Positions 47,694-57,019 of a stretch of DNA of 64,000 nucleotides are shown here, one piece after another. The notes beneath the pieces are model-generated. The model ran no database searches and was not told the origin of the DNA. It saw only the letters and a program-made list of their open reading frames with translations. Each line of letters starts with the position of its first letter. Within the stretch, counting starts at the first letter, position 1. Position numbers and translations under genes: made by a program. Source of the stretch: Novosphingobium clariflavum (GTDB lineage Bacteria; Pseudomonadota; Alphaproteobacteria; Sphingomonadales; Sphingomonadaceae); assembly GCF_026420865.1 (NCBI RefSeq), contig NZ_JAPCWC010000005.1:1-64000 (forward strand), given 5' to 3'.

Positions 47694-49351
47694 CAGTCTT
47701 CCAGAGCGGTGAAACGGAAATCGCGGAAAATGGCTTCGCCTTCACCGGCAGCATATAGGCCGGGGCGCAGCATGAGGAACCCCCCACGGACATTGTGGTG
47801 GTATCCCGACACCTCCATGCCGCGATCAAATCGCTTCCACGTTTTTCCGCCGTCTGCAGAAGTGTGGTAGGAAACGATGTGGCGGCGGTTGGTGACGCGC
47901 ATCTTCATGCGGCGGCCGAGCGGGTTGGCGGGGCGGCCGCGTTCCATGCCGTACTGGTGGGTGACGAAGCGGGTCTCGTCGAAGCCCAGCCCGGCGTAGA
48001 GCTTGTCGTCATAGAACAGCACGAGGCCGGCGGTGCCGCCGGGCGGAATCTCGATGTCGCATTCGAACCGGTAGCTGGTGTCGCCCGCAATCAGCAGCAG
48101 CGGCGATCCGCTCGACGGGGCGAGGCCTTTGCCCGTGAGATGCAGCGTGCCGTCTGCAACCCGCACGCGGCTGGCTTCGTCAGGGGCAGGGCGGAAGAAC
48201 GACCACTTGGAGCCCATCGCCAGCGGTTTCGAGAAATCGTCCGACAGCGCCATGCCATGGGGCAGCGGTCTGGCGACTTTGGGCACGGGAAGCGGCTGCG
48301 AAAGATCGCCGCCGGTCATCTTGAACCAGCCGTCCGGCGTCCATTCGATCGTGTCGAGCAGGCATTGGCGGCCGAGTGTCCAAAAGCCGTTCTCGAACCC
48401 GTGGTAGAGCGTGTACCAGCGCTTGTCCGGCCCTTCGACCAGCGAGGCATGGCCGCGCGACCACCACGCTTCGGACTGGTTTTCGGTGCGCACCAGCGGG
48501 TTGCCGGGGTGCTGTTCCCATGGGCCGTGGATCGACCTTGCACGGGCGGCGATCACCATGTGGCCGGTGGGCGGGCCGGCGGTGCCGCCCACGGCAGTGA
48601 GCATGTAGAACCAGTCGCCGTGGCGGTGGATCTTGGGGCCTTCGGGCGAGAAACCCTCGACATCCCAATCGTCGGGATAGTGCCAGGGATCGTAGACATG
48701 CTCGACCTTGCCCGCCAGCGAGAGGCCGTCCTGGGAGAGCCTTACGCGGTCTCCGCCCGAAAGGAACAGCCAGCGCGAGCCGTCCTCGCCCACGGCGTGG
48801 CAGGGGTCGATATGGTCGTGCAGGCCGAGCGGCTTCGGATCGCTCCACGGGCCGTCGATGTGATCGGCCCAGATCACGTAGATCTCGTTGGGCTCGGCCT
48901 TGACCGGGATGTAGAGGAAATAGCGGCCCTTGTGCTTTTCGAGGCTCACCGCCCAGACCGAGCCGATGTTGCGGGTGAGCGCGGGCTTTCTCGGCTGCCA
49001 GTTCACCAGATCGCGGCTGTGCCAGATGGTGAGGCCGGGATAGGAATCGAAGCTGGAGAAAGTGAGGTAATAGTCCTCGCCGTCCTTGAGGATCGCCGGG
49101 TCGGGCCGGTCGCCGGAAAGCACGGGGTTGAGCATGAACCCGTTCCCGAGATCGGCAATGCGCTGGTTGTCGAAGCCGCGCCGCCAGCGGACGGGAGCCG
49201 GGGCGGGCGGAGGAGGAGAGTTGCCCGCCCCGGGCTCCCTTGCGGCAGCGGCTTCCCCCTGAAGCCCGCCTGCTGCAAGACCTGCGCCGCCGATCAGGGC
49301 GGCCTTTAGTGCTTCGCGCCTATCCATGGCTTTACCGTCGCCCATCGTCAT
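47693..49351 (-). CDS. glycoside hydrolase family 43 protein, Tat-exported
   Basis: About 552 residues. A twin-arginine signal (MDRREALKAALIGGAGLAAGG) is followed by a five-bladed propeller starting NPVLSGDRPDPAILKDGEDYYLTFSSF, with the catalytic-base Asp in RPDP, and a C-terminal concanavalin-like domain (about 365-550). GH43 enzymes remove arabinose or xylose side groups; arabinan or rhamnogalacturonan side chains of pectin are likely here. ATG 49351, 49345 or 49327 are all possible starts; the last is closest to the Tat motif. Confidence 0.85.
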   Translation of the reverse strand: MTMGDGKAMDRREALKAALIGGAGLAAGGLQGEAAAAREPGAGNSPPPPAPAPVRWRRGFDNQRIADLGNGFMLNPVLSGDRPDPAILKDGEDYYLTFSSFDSYPGLTIWHSRDLVNWQPRKPALTRNIGSVWAVSLEKHKGRYFLYIPVKAEPNEIYVIWADHIDGPWSDPKPLGLHDHIDPCHAVGEDGSRWLFLSGGDRVRLSQDGLSLAGKVEHVYDPWHYPDDWDVEGFSPEGPKIHRHGDWFYMLTAVGGTAGPPTGHMVIAARARSIHGPWEQHPGNPLVRTENQSEAWWSRGHASLVEGPDKRWYTLYHGFENGFWTLGRQCLLDTIEWTPDGWFKMTGGDLSQPLPVPKVARPLPHGMALSDDFSKPLAMGSKWSFFRPAPDEASRVRVADGTLHLTGKGLAPSSGSPLLLIAGDTSYRFECDIEIPPGGTAGLVLFYDDKLYAGLGFDETRFVTHQYGMERGRPANPLGRRMKMRVTNRRHIVSYHTSADGGKTWKRFDRGMEVSGYHHNVRGGFLMLRPGLYAAGEGEAIFRDFRFTALED

Positions 49352-49363
49352 CTCGTCGTTTCT

Positions 49364-50365
49364 CTATCCCAGCCCCTTGGTTCGCGCCCATGCGCGCCAG
49401 AGGTCGGGCCATGCCTCCACCGGCTTGCCGATGGCCTTGCGCAGGCCGAAACCGTGGCCGCCGTGTTCGAAGAAATGCGCTTCCACCGGGATACCGCGCG
49501 CCTTCAGCGCGGCGCGCAGGCGCACGGTGTTCTCCACCGGCACGGCGTCATCATCCTCGGCATGGAGCAGCCAGTGCGGCGGGGCATCGGCCGGGACGGT
49601 GCGCTCGGGCGAATAGGCCGCCTCCAGCGCGGGCGTCGGGGAGGCGCCAAGCAGCAGGCTGCGCGATCCGGCATGGGCGATCGCCGGGTCCATCGAGATC
49701 ACCGGATAGATCGGCGCGGCGCAGAAGGGCCTGGCGGAAAGCCGGTCGGCCGGGTCCACCGGCGCATAGACCGCAGCGGCGAAGCGGGTGGAAAGACTGG
49801 CGCAGACGTGGCCGCCCGCCGAAAAGCCCATCGCGGCGACACGCTCGGGGTCGACCGCGAAGTCCCGCGCGCGGTGGCGGATCAGGCGCATGGCGCGCTG
49901 GGCATCGATCAGCGGGGTGTCGGGCCCGCTGGCCCAGCCTTCGCCGGGCAGGCGGTAGAACAGCACGAAGGCGGTAAAGCCGCGCGCGGTCAGCCAGCGC
50001 GCCATTTCGTAGCCTTCCTTGTCGACCACCACCCACTTGTAGCCGCCGCCGGGCGTTAGCAGCACGGCCGCGCCATTGGGACGGTCCGGGCGGAACACCG
50101 CCATGCGGGGGCGGGTAATGCCGTAGACGGCGCGGTCGGTGACGAGTTCGTCGGCGGAGCGTTCGTCCACCGTTTCGACCGGGGGCTTCACGGGCATGCC
50201 CGGTGCGTCCGTGGGCCAGAGGTCGATGGTCTCGGTGGGCTGGGGCAGGCCGGGCGCGCGGGGCTTGCCCGTGGCCACCGGCGGCGCTGTCTGCGCGGCG
50301 GCTTCCCCAGCGAGCAGGCCGGAAACGAGAGAGGCCGCCATGAACGATCGACGGTCGAAGGTCAT
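49364..50365 (-). CDS. alpha/beta-hydrolase (acetylesterase-like), Tat-exported
   Basis: 333 residues. Signal FDRRSFMAASLVSGLLAGEAAAQ is of the twin-arginine type. The BD-FAE/esterase fold has LLTPGGGYKWVVVDKEG (oxyanion loop), nucleophile Ser in AAMGFSAGGH, acid in LLHAEDDDAVP and His in EHGGHGFG. It is likely to remove acetyl or other ester groups from pectic or xylan oligomers. It lies 59 bases after the TonB receptor stop and 12 bases before GH43. Confidence 0.85.
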   Translation of the reverse strand: MTFDRRSFMAASLVSGLLAGEAAAQTAPPVATGKPRAPGLPQPTETIDLWPTDAPGMPVKPPVETVDERSADELVTDRAVYGITRPRMAVFRPDRPNGAAVLLTPGGGYKWVVVDKEGYEMARWLTARGFTAFVLFYRLPGEGWASGPDTPLIDAQRAMRLIRHRARDFAVDPERVAAMGFSAGGHVCASLSTRFAAAVYAPVDPADRLSARPFCAAPIYPVISMDPAIAHAGSRSLLLGASPTPALEAAYSPERTVPADAPPHWLLHAEDDDAVPVENTVRLRAALKARGIPVEAHFFEHGGHGFGLRKAIGKPVEAWPDLWRAWARTKGLG

Positions 50366-50424
50366 GACGGCACTCTCCAGCAGTTCAGTTCAGGTATTCA
50401 AGGCCATCCGGCCGGTGTGCGGGA

Positions 50425-53301
50425 TCAGTACTTGACCCGCGCGCCGAACAGGATGGTACGCCCGAAGTGGTTGTTCTCGTAGTTGCGCTCGGCCGTCACG
50501 TCGGTGAAGCGGTAGCGGTAGGTATCGGTCAGGTTGTTGCCGTCGATCGACAGTTCCAGCCATTCGGTCGCCTTGTAGCGGATCGCCGCGTCGACGCTGG
50601 TGTAGGAGCCGTACCCTTCGAAGACGTTGCCGGTGGCGCTGGTGCCGTCCACGAAGGGACCGCGATAGCTGACCGAGCCACGGATGCTGAAGGTGCCGTC
50701 GTCATAGTAGAGCGTGGCGTTGGCCGCCTTCTTCGACACGCCGAGCAGGGTCTGGGTATAGACCGCCGAGACGCCGGTGAGGGCGCAGGCGCCGGTCGTC
50801 GCATTGCGGGTACAGGCCGAAGTGGCGGGCCCGGTGATCGTGTAGTCGGCGTCGCTCTTGATGAAGGTGGCGTTGCCCTGGAAGCCGGTGTGGCTGAGAA
50901 TGCCCGGCAGGAAGGTGAAGGGCAGTTGCAGCGCCACTTCCACGCCCTTCAGCGTCGCGCCGGTACCGTTGACCTGCGAGGAGACGATGTATTCCTGATT
51001 GGGGTCGTAGTTGATGTAGGCCGGCGTGCTCTGGCCCAGCACATCGCGGCCGAGGCCGAGCTGCGGCAGGGTGGCGACATAAGTGCCGGCGACCGGGAAG
51101 CTCTCGATCTTCTTGATGAAGCCGGCGACCGAGAACAGCGCGCCGGGGGCGAAGTACCATTCGACCGAGGCATCGAAGTTGGTCGCGCGGTAGGGATCGA
51201 GGAACGGGTTGCCGAAGGTCACGCGGTAGTTGAAGCCGTCGACCGAACCGCCCGGATTGAGGTTGCCGAGCGAGGGACGCGTGATGACCTTGGCGATCGC
51301 GCCGCGCACGATCACGTCGTGGGCGGGGTAGAACGCGAGGTTCATCGCCGGCAGCCAGTCGTCGTAGGTGCGCGAGACGGTGCCGGCGAGCCCGGCGGTG
51401 TAGCCGGTCGACTTCTGCGCGGTATGGGCATAGCGAACGCCCGCGTTGCCCGCATATTCGAGGCCGAACAGGTCGCCCTTGAAGTCGAACTGGAAGTAGC
51501 CGCCCGAGGTGGTTTCCTGAACGCGGCGGTTGTTGCCAAGGTCCTCCTTCGCGGTGCGGTCGTAGAGGTTGGTATAGGCGGCCGCCTTGGCGATGTCGGC
51601 CACCAGCCACTGGTCGGTGGTGCCGCTCGATTGACCGGCGTCGCCGAGGTTGACGATCTGCGAGATCCCGGAAGTGACCGGCAGGCCGTAGACCGTGCTC
51701 GAGCAGGTGACCTGACCCAGGATCAGGTCCTTGGTCCCGTTGGCGCCGCAGGCGGCGGTGTCACGCTGGAACAGCTGGGTGCGGAAGTTGTAGCGCCGCC
51801 AGACCGCGCCGACCTTGAAGGTGGCGCCCTCGGTGATGTCCCACTCGGTACGCAGCTGCGCGGTCTTGAAGCGGTTCTTCACGTAGGAGGGACGGTCGCG
51901 GATTTCGGCCAGCTGGAAGTTGGCCGGATCGGTCACGTCTAGGCCGTAGCTCAGCACCGGCGACTTCATGTCCGAATAGTCGTAGCTGAAGCCGTTGGCG
52001 GTCTTGTTGTCGTAGGCGATCGTGGTCTCGACCGGGATATCCGCGTTGGACTGCGACATGCCGCCCAGCAGGGTGAAGCGGAAGCTGTCCGAAACGTCCT
52101 GGTCCCAGGTCGCGCCGATCTGGTAGAATTCGGTTTCCGACTTGCGCAGGTAGCTTTCGGTGCGGACGTAGGCGTTGTTGAACGTGGCGCTGACCATGTT
52201 GCCGTTGTCGTCGTAGACCGGATCCACCACGTTGAAACGGCGCTCGTTGGAGCGGGCCAGCACTTCCAGCCACTGTTCGGCGCGCTTTTCCTTGAACGAG
52301 GAATAGAGCCCGTCGATCGAGATCTTGGTCCGGTCGGTCGGTTCGAACTGGATCGAGCCGGTCAGGCCGAGGCGCTCGCGGTCATGCTCGACCTTGCCGT
52401 AGCGCGGGATGCGCGGGTGGAACGAGAGCGAGGCTTCGTCGCAGGCGGCCGAAGGGCGATAGCTGCCGCCCGAGCTGACCGGGGTGCCGCCGGTGGCACC
52501 GGGCACCGAATAGAAGCAGGGCGTGCCGTCCACCGAGTTGAAGTAGGCCTGCGACCAGCGCACCGAGTTGTTGCCGGTCTCCAGCGTATCGGTGTGCGAA
52601 TAGGCGCCCGACAGCGCGATGCCGAGGGTGCCCGCATCGTTCTTCCATGCGAGCAGGCCGGCAATGCGCGGGCCGACGTTCTTCGACAGGTCGTTGTACG
52701 AACCCTGCACGTTGAGCACGGCGGAAATGCCGGTCTTGCCCGAAAGCGGGTTGCCGGTGTTGAGATCGACCACCGCGCCCAGCGAACCCTCGTCGAGGCT
52801 GGCTTCGGCGGTCTTGTGGACGACCAGGCTGGAGAACAGTTCGGAGGCGAAGACGTTGAAGTCAAAGGCGCGGTCGCGGTTGGCCGAGGCGCCATCGGAG
52901 CTGGTGGCGATCGTTTCGAGGCCGTTCACGCGCACGCGGGTGAACTGGGCACCGAGGCCGCGCACGGTGATCGCGCGGCCTTCGCCGCCGTCACGCTGGA
53001 TCGAGATGCCGGGGATGCGCTGCAGCGATTCGGCCAGGTTCTGGTCGGGGAACTTGGCCATGTCCTCGGCCACGACGGCATCGACGGCGGAAACCGAATC
53101 GCGCTTCACGCTGAGCGCGGCTTCCAGTGACTTGCGGAAGCCGGTGACGATGATGTCCTCGGCGGTGGTGCCCGATTCGGCGCCCACGGTCGCCTGCGCT
53201 TCAGCGCCGTCCTGCGCGAATGCGGCCTGCGGCAGCGCCAGCGCGCTGCCGGCCACCAGTGCGATCTTGAACAGCGAAATCCTCGAAACATGCGACGGCA
53301 T
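50425..53301 (-). CDS. TonB-dependent receptor for oligosaccharides
   Basis: 958 residues. The signal peptide ends near residue 29 (LPQAAFAQ). A TonB-box-like stretch (EDIIVTGFRKSLEAAL) and the plug domain follow (AVVAEDMAKFPDQNLAESLQRIPGISIQRDGGEGRAITVRGLG), then a 22-strand barrel ending in FGARVKY. This is the receptor class that takes up plant polysaccharide fragments in sphingomonads and xanthomonads. ATG 53301 has a GGGGGAG ribosome site. An operator of the pectin regulon lies 34 bases upstream. It is the first gene of the esterase-GH43-uxaC-uxuB operon. Confidence 0.92.
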   Translation of the reverse strand: MPSHVSRISLFKIALVAGSALALPQAAFAQDGAEAQATVGAESGTTAEDIIVTGFRKSLEAALSVKRDSVSAVDAVVAEDMAKFPDQNLAESLQRIPGISIQRDGGEGRAITVRGLGAQFTRVRVNGLETIATSSDGASANRDRAFDFNVFASELFSSLVVHKTAEASLDEGSLGAVVDLNTGNPLSGKTGISAVLNVQGSYNDLSKNVGPRIAGLLAWKNDAGTLGIALSGAYSHTDTLETGNNSVRWSQAYFNSVDGTPCFYSVPGATGGTPVSSGGSYRPSAACDEASLSFHPRIPRYGKVEHDRERLGLTGSIQFEPTDRTKISIDGLYSSFKEKRAEQWLEVLARSNERRFNVVDPVYDDNGNMVSATFNNAYVRTESYLRKSETEFYQIGATWDQDVSDSFRFTLLGGMSQSNADIPVETTIAYDNKTANGFSYDYSDMKSPVLSYGLDVTDPANFQLAEIRDRPSYVKNRFKTAQLRTEWDITEGATFKVGAVWRRYNFRTQLFQRDTAACGANGTKDLILGQVTCSSTVYGLPVTSGISQIVNLGDAGQSSGTTDQWLVADIAKAAAYTNLYDRTAKEDLGNNRRVQETTSGGYFQFDFKGDLFGLEYAGNAGVRYAHTAQKSTGYTAGLAGTVSRTYDDWLPAMNLAFYPAHDVIVRGAIAKVITRPSLGNLNPGGSVDGFNYRVTFGNPFLDPYRATNFDASVEWYFAPGALFSVAGFIKKIESFPVAGTYVATLPQLGLGRDVLGQSTPAYINYDPNQEYIVSSQVNGTGATLKGVEVALQLPFTFLPGILSHTGFQGNATFIKSDADYTITGPATSACTRNATTGACALTGVSAVYTQTLLGVSKKAANATLYYDDGTFSIRGSVSYRGPFVDGTSATGNVFEGYGSYTSVDAAIRYKATEWLELSIDGNNLTDTYRYRFTDVTAERNYENNHFGRTILFGARVKY

Positions 53302-53335
53302 GGTCACTCCCCCTCGCGGCCTTTGTGGCCTGTCT

Positions 53336-53351
53336 ATGATACCGGTGTCAT
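53336..53351. promoter_or_regulatory. pectin-regulon operator 1 (before the TonB receptor)
   Basis: ATGATACCGGTGTCAT, a palindrome with one mismatched pair, 34 bases upstream of the receptor ATG on the minus strand. It shares ACCGGTGTCA with four other sites in the locus. Confidence 0.75.
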
Positions 53352-53506
53352 AGGGAGGTGCGGCAAGGCCGCGCACCCTTTCATCCGGCATTCTGCTCCC
53401 TGCGCCTTGCGGCGCACTCTCATGCACCGTTCGGTGCCTTTCGGCGAGCCGGCATTTGTCCTTATGGACAATCTGCGGGCTTCACCCAGTTCTTTCTTGC
53501 CGGTCT

Positions 53507-53522
53507 TGGTAACCGGTGTCAT
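53507..53522. promoter_or_regulatory. pectin-regulon operator 2 (before pectate lyase)
   Basis: TGGTAACCGGTGTCAT, 58 bases upstream of the pectate lyase GTG on the plus strand. With site 1 it frames the divergent promoter region of receptor and lyase. Confidence 0.75.
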
Positions 53523-53580
53523 GAGTTATGAGCGCAGGGACCCCACCCTGTCAAGAACCAGTGCAAACGGGAGATGCACA

Positions 53581-54930
53581 GTGAAGAAATCGACGGCGTT
53601 CAGCCGCTTGCTCCTCGCCTCCATGCTGGCTTTGGCCGCCCCCCACTCGGCTTTCGCGCAGGCCAAGGATCCCACCTCTGGCGGCGACGGCGGGCGAATC
53701 ATCCGCGTCACCACACTTGCCAAGGACGGCCCCGGATCGCTCAAAGCGGCGATCGAGGCCAAGGGCAAGCGGACCGTTGTATTCGAAGTGGGCGGGGTGA
53801 TCGACCTTGGCCGTTCGGTCCTCGAAATCGACGAGCCTTACCTCACCATCGCCGGGCAGACCGCGCCTTCGCCGGGCATCACCATCGTGCGCGGCGGCAT
53901 CGATCTCAAGGGGCACGACGTCAAGATCAGCCACTTGCGGGTGATGACCGGCGCCGACGGCCAGCCGCATCTCTCCAACTGGGAAGCCGACGCCTTCTCC
54001 ACCGTCGCCGCGCACAACGTGGTGATCGAGCACTGCTCGTTCCTCTGGGCGATCGACGAGAACATGTCGGCCTCCGGCCCGCGCTTTACCGGCAAGGACG
54101 TCAAGGAATGGCGTGCGGGCACCAGCCATGACGTATTGTTCCGCGAGAACCTCGCCGCCGAGGGCCTGGCCAATGCCAGCCATCCCAAGGGCGAGCATTC
54201 CAAGGGCTCGCTGGTCCACGACAACACCACCGGCATCGTCTTCTACCGCAATGTCTGGGCGCACAACATGGAGCGCTCGCCGCTGGTGAAGGGCGGGGCC
54301 CAGGTCTTGATGATCAACAACATGATCTACGACCCCGGACACCGCGCGGTGCACTACAACCTGATGAACCTCGAATGGGCAGGGCACCCTTACGTCACCG
54401 GCGAGATCACCGCCGTGGGCAACGTCATGCGCGCGGGCAATTCCACCGTGCCGGGCCTGCCGTTCCTGACGCTGGGCGGCGACGGCGACCTCGCCTGGTT
54501 CTCGAAGGACAACATCAACGTCGACCGCTGGGGCAATCCGGCGCCGATGCTGGGCCGCTACGGCGTGACCAAGGCGAAAGTGATCGAGGCGCCGCAGCCG
54601 CTCGCCAGCCTTGACGGCTACCGGATCACCCCCGCTGCCACGCTGGAAACCGACCTGCTCTCCACCGTCGGCGCCCGTCCGTGGGACCGTGCGCCCGACG
54701 ATATCCGCGTGCTGTTCTTCGTGGCCGAAGGACGCGGCGAGATCATCGACGACGAGAAGCTGGTCGGCGGTTACCCCCACCCGGCGGAAACCCGCGCGGC
54801 CTTTGTCGACAAGGACTGGAACCTCGCGACGATGACGCCGAAGTCGGGGGTCTATCCCGGGCAGCATGCCGGGGCGCAGGAAAAGCTCTCCGAACGCGAC
54901 AAGGCGATGCGCCAGGGCGGCACGCAGTGA
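53581..54930 (+). CDS. secreted pectate lyase (PL1-like beta-helix)
   Basis: 449 residues. The signal peptide is cut near residue 26 (PHSAFAQ). The mature part starts GGDGGRIIRVTTLAKDGPGSL and continues TVVFEVGGVIDLG, LTIAGQTAPSPGITIVRGG, HDVKISHLRVM and VVIEHCSFLWAIDEN, a parallel beta-helix typical of PL1 pectate lyases. It cleaves polygalacturonate by beta-elimination to unsaturated oligomers. The start is GTG 53581 with GGGAG seven bases upstream; longer readings add non-homologous sequence. The stop overlaps the cupin GTG. Confidence 0.85.
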   Translation: MKKSTAFSRLLLASMLALAAPHSAFAQAKDPTSGGDGGRIIRVTTLAKDGPGSLKAAIEAKGKRTVVFEVGGVIDLGRSVLEIDEPYLTIAGQTAPSPGITIVRGGIDLKGHDVKISHLRVMTGADGQPHLSNWEADAFSTVAAHNVVIEHCSFLWAIDENMSASGPRFTGKDVKEWRAGTSHDVLFRENLAAEGLANASHPKGEHSKGSLVHDNTTGIVFYRNVWAHNMERSPLVKGGAQVLMINNMIYDPGHRAVHYNLMNLEWAGHPYVTGEITAVGNVMRAGNSTVPGLPFLTLGGDGDLAWFSKDNINVDRWGNPAPMLGRYGVTKAKVIEAPQPLASLDGYRITPAATLETDLLSTVGARPWDRAPDDIRVLFFVAEGRGEIIDDEKLVGGYPHPAETRAAFVDKDWNLATMTPKSGVYPGQHAGAQEKLSERDKAMRQGGTQ

Positions 54931-55331
54931 TCGCGGCGCTGCTGCTCATGGCCGCGTCCGCGCCGCCCATGGCCGTGATCGACGAGCAGGATACCGTGCG
55001 CGAGGAGGCTCCTCCGCACGGGGAGATCGGCATGAGCACCGCCTACCGCATCTCCGATTCTGCGCCGGCCCCGCGCGCGATGGAATTCCGCCGCCGCATC
55101 CTCCACAAGGGCGCTGCGATCGGCGAACATCCCATCGCGCACGACGAGGTCTACTACGTGCTTTCAGGCGAGGGCGAAGTGGTGTCGGACGGCAAGCGGG
55201 CCATGCTGAAGCCGGGGATGACGGCTTATCTCTACAACGGCGCGGTCGTCGGCATCTGGCAGAAGGGGGATGCGCCGCTGTCGCTGATCGTGGCCTATCC
55301 CAATCCGCCCAAGGTCGAAGGGCAGAAGTAA
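54927..55331 (+). CDS. exported cupin protein, KdgF-like candidate
   Basis: 134 residues: a short hydrophobic signal (MIAALLLMAASAPPMA), then a cupin barrel with KGAAIGEHPIAHDEVYYVLSGEGEVVSDGKRAMLKPGMTAYLYNGAVVG. The His/Glu pattern at GEHPIAHDE is the metal site of motif 1. KdgF-type cupins open unsaturated galacturonate to the linear ketouronate, but they lack signal peptides. If the signal is real the reaction would occur outside the cytoplasm. GTG 54927 overlaps the pectate lyase stop (GTGA), so the two are coupled. Confidence 0.72.
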   Translation: MIAALLLMAASAPPMAVIDEQDTVREEAPPHGEIGMSTAYRISDSAPAPRAMEFRRRILHKGAAIGEHPIAHDEVYYVLSGEGEVVSDGKRAMLKPGMTAYLYNGAVVGIWQKGDAPLSLIVAYPNPPKVEGQK

Positions 55332-55380
55332 GGCGGCGCTGCGCGTCGCCGTCTTCCCTTTGATTGCAACACTTCGTCAT

Positions 55381-55396
55381 CCCCGCGAAGGCGGGG
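55381..55396. repeat. short intergenic palindrome (CCCCGC-GAAG-GCGGGG)
   Basis: A 6-bp stem with a GAAG loop between the convergent cupin and esterase genes, preceded by CGTCAT. This form is dispersed in many sphingomonad genomes. It may also help end transcription, though no T run follows. Confidence 0.5.
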
Positions 55397-55426
55397 GCGG
55401 CGAGGTGTGAGGGACTACAACTGCCG

Positions 55427-57019
55427 TCAGGTCCCCGGCTGCACGTAAGGCGCGGTGGCCCAAAGCTCCCGCTGCCACCCGCGCGGATCGTTCTCGACGC
55501 GCACCTTGTCCCCGAACACCATCGTCGCACGCTGCGGCACCGTATAGGCTGCCCAGTCCGCGATCCCCGGTCGGCCGGTTTTCGCAAGGCCGGTGAACGC
55601 CCCCATCATCGCCGTGCTCAGCGCCTGTGCCGCCGCATCTTTGCCGGAAAAACTGCCTTTCGCATCGAGCGTGCCGAACACGTAGGGAATGTCGTCCGTA
55701 TGCGCCGCGCCGCGCAGCGGATCGAGGGGGGAGGGGCGCTCCAGCTGATAGACCCACGTCGCCGCCGCGCCCGCCTTGGCGCGTTCGTCCGCCTCGATAA
55801 CCTGCCCGGGCCATGAGCGGCCTGCCGTGGTCGCGGCGTAATAGACCTGCTCCACGCTCCAGCCCGGTTCGCGGGCGCGGTACTGGTCGATCACCCATTG
55901 CGGGTCGAGATCGATCTTCACCTCGCGGCCCATGCGCGCGGCCAGGTTGCTCCAGTCGAGGCCCTTGAGCTTGGGCCCACGCGGATCGAGGAAGGCGCGG
56001 GTTTCATCGTGCACATTGCCGAGGATCATTGGCACCGAGAGCGACTGCGGCGCGGCGTCGGGCCAGAACGGGTGGCGCGGCAGGTTGGTCATGTCGAGTA
56101 CCGGGCCGAAGTAGACCGGACCGCTGCCCATGACCGGATCGGTCGTGTCGAGCGCGGCGGTCAGGCGCTCCACGGACAGGGCGTGCAGCCCCTCGACATC
56201 GCCGGGCGCGAGTTTAAGCGCCGCCATCAGCGCCTGCGTGCGCGCCCAGGCGTGCATCGGGCCGCTGGCCTGCACTTGCTGCCCGCTCATCGTCGCGGCG
56301 GCGTGGAACAGGCCCCTGGCGGCGGGCATGGCCATGAGCGTGGCGATCTTGGCGCCGCCGCCGGACTGGCCGAACACCATGACCCGCGCCGGATCGCCGC
56401 CGAACGCGGCGATGTGCGCGCGCACCCATTGCAGCGCGAGGATCAGGTCGAGCTGGCCGAGATTGCCGCTGTCCGCGTACTTGGCGCCAAACGGCCTCAG
56501 CCAGGCATAGCCCAGCGCATTGAGCCGGTGGTTGACGGTGACGACCACCACGTCGCCGCCCGCCGCCAGCTTCGCGCCGTGGGTGAGCGGATCGGTTACA
56601 GAGCCGGTGGTGTAGGCACCGCCGTGGAAATAGACCATGACCGCGCGCTTCGCGGCGGGGTTCGCCTCGGGCGTCCAGACGTTGAGGAACAGGCAGTCTT
56701 CGGACTGCGGCTGGTCGTCCAGGCCGCGCTGCGGGCAGATCGGGCCGAAGCGCAGGGCTTCCAGCTGCGCTCCGCCGAATGGTTCGGCCACGGCGCGCGC
56801 GAAGCGTGTCGCGCGGCCATAGCGGATGCCGAGGAACTGGCAGATGCCGTTTTCGACCACCCCGCGATAGCGTCCGGCTGCCGCCATTTGCGGCGGCGTG
56901 GCGCGCAGCGGTGCGGCGCTGGTGGCAAGCACGGCGCCGGTGCCCGCAAGCGCGCCTGCCAGCACCGCCCGCCGTGTGGTTTCAGCGCCTGACGTCGCCT
57001 CCTGAAGCGGAAAAGGCAT
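55427..57019 (-). CDS. type B carboxylesterase, exported
   Basis: 530 residues. An N-terminal twin-arginine-like signal (TTRRAVLAGALAG) precedes an alpha/beta hydrolase of the COesterase family: CLFLNVWTP, YFHGGAYTTGS oxyanion loop, nucleophile in VFGQSGGGAK (usually GESAG), and His in GAAHTDDIPYVFG. It probably hydrolyses methyl, acetyl or feruloyl esters of pectin. ATG 57019 with GGAG upstream fits; it overlaps the kdgK 3' end by 38 bases. It is the last gene of the kduI-kduD-kdgK operon. Confidence 0.85.
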   Translation of the reverse strand: MPFPLQEATSGAETTRRAVLAGALAGTGAVLATSAAPLRATPPQMAAAGRYRGVVENGICQFLGIRYGRATRFARAVAEPFGGAQLEALRFGPICPQRGLDDQPQSEDCLFLNVWTPEANPAAKRAVMVYFHGGAYTTGSVTDPLTHGAKLAAGGDVVVVTVNHRLNALGYAWLRPFGAKYADSGNLGQLDLILALQWVRAHIAAFGGDPARVMVFGQSGGGAKIATLMAMPAARGLFHAAATMSGQQVQASGPMHAWARTQALMAALKLAPGDVEGLHALSVERLTAALDTTDPVMGSGPVYFGPVLDMTNLPRHPFWPDAAPQSLSVPMILGNVHDETRAFLDPRGPKLKGLDWSNLAARMGREVKIDLDPQWVIDQYRAREPGWSVEQVYYAATTAGRSWPGQVIEADERAKAGAAATWVYQLERPSPLDPLRGAAHTDDIPYVFGTLDAKGSFSGKDAAAQALSTAMMGAFTGLAKTGRPGIADWAAYTVPQRATMVFGDKVRVENDPRGWQRELWATAPYVQPGT

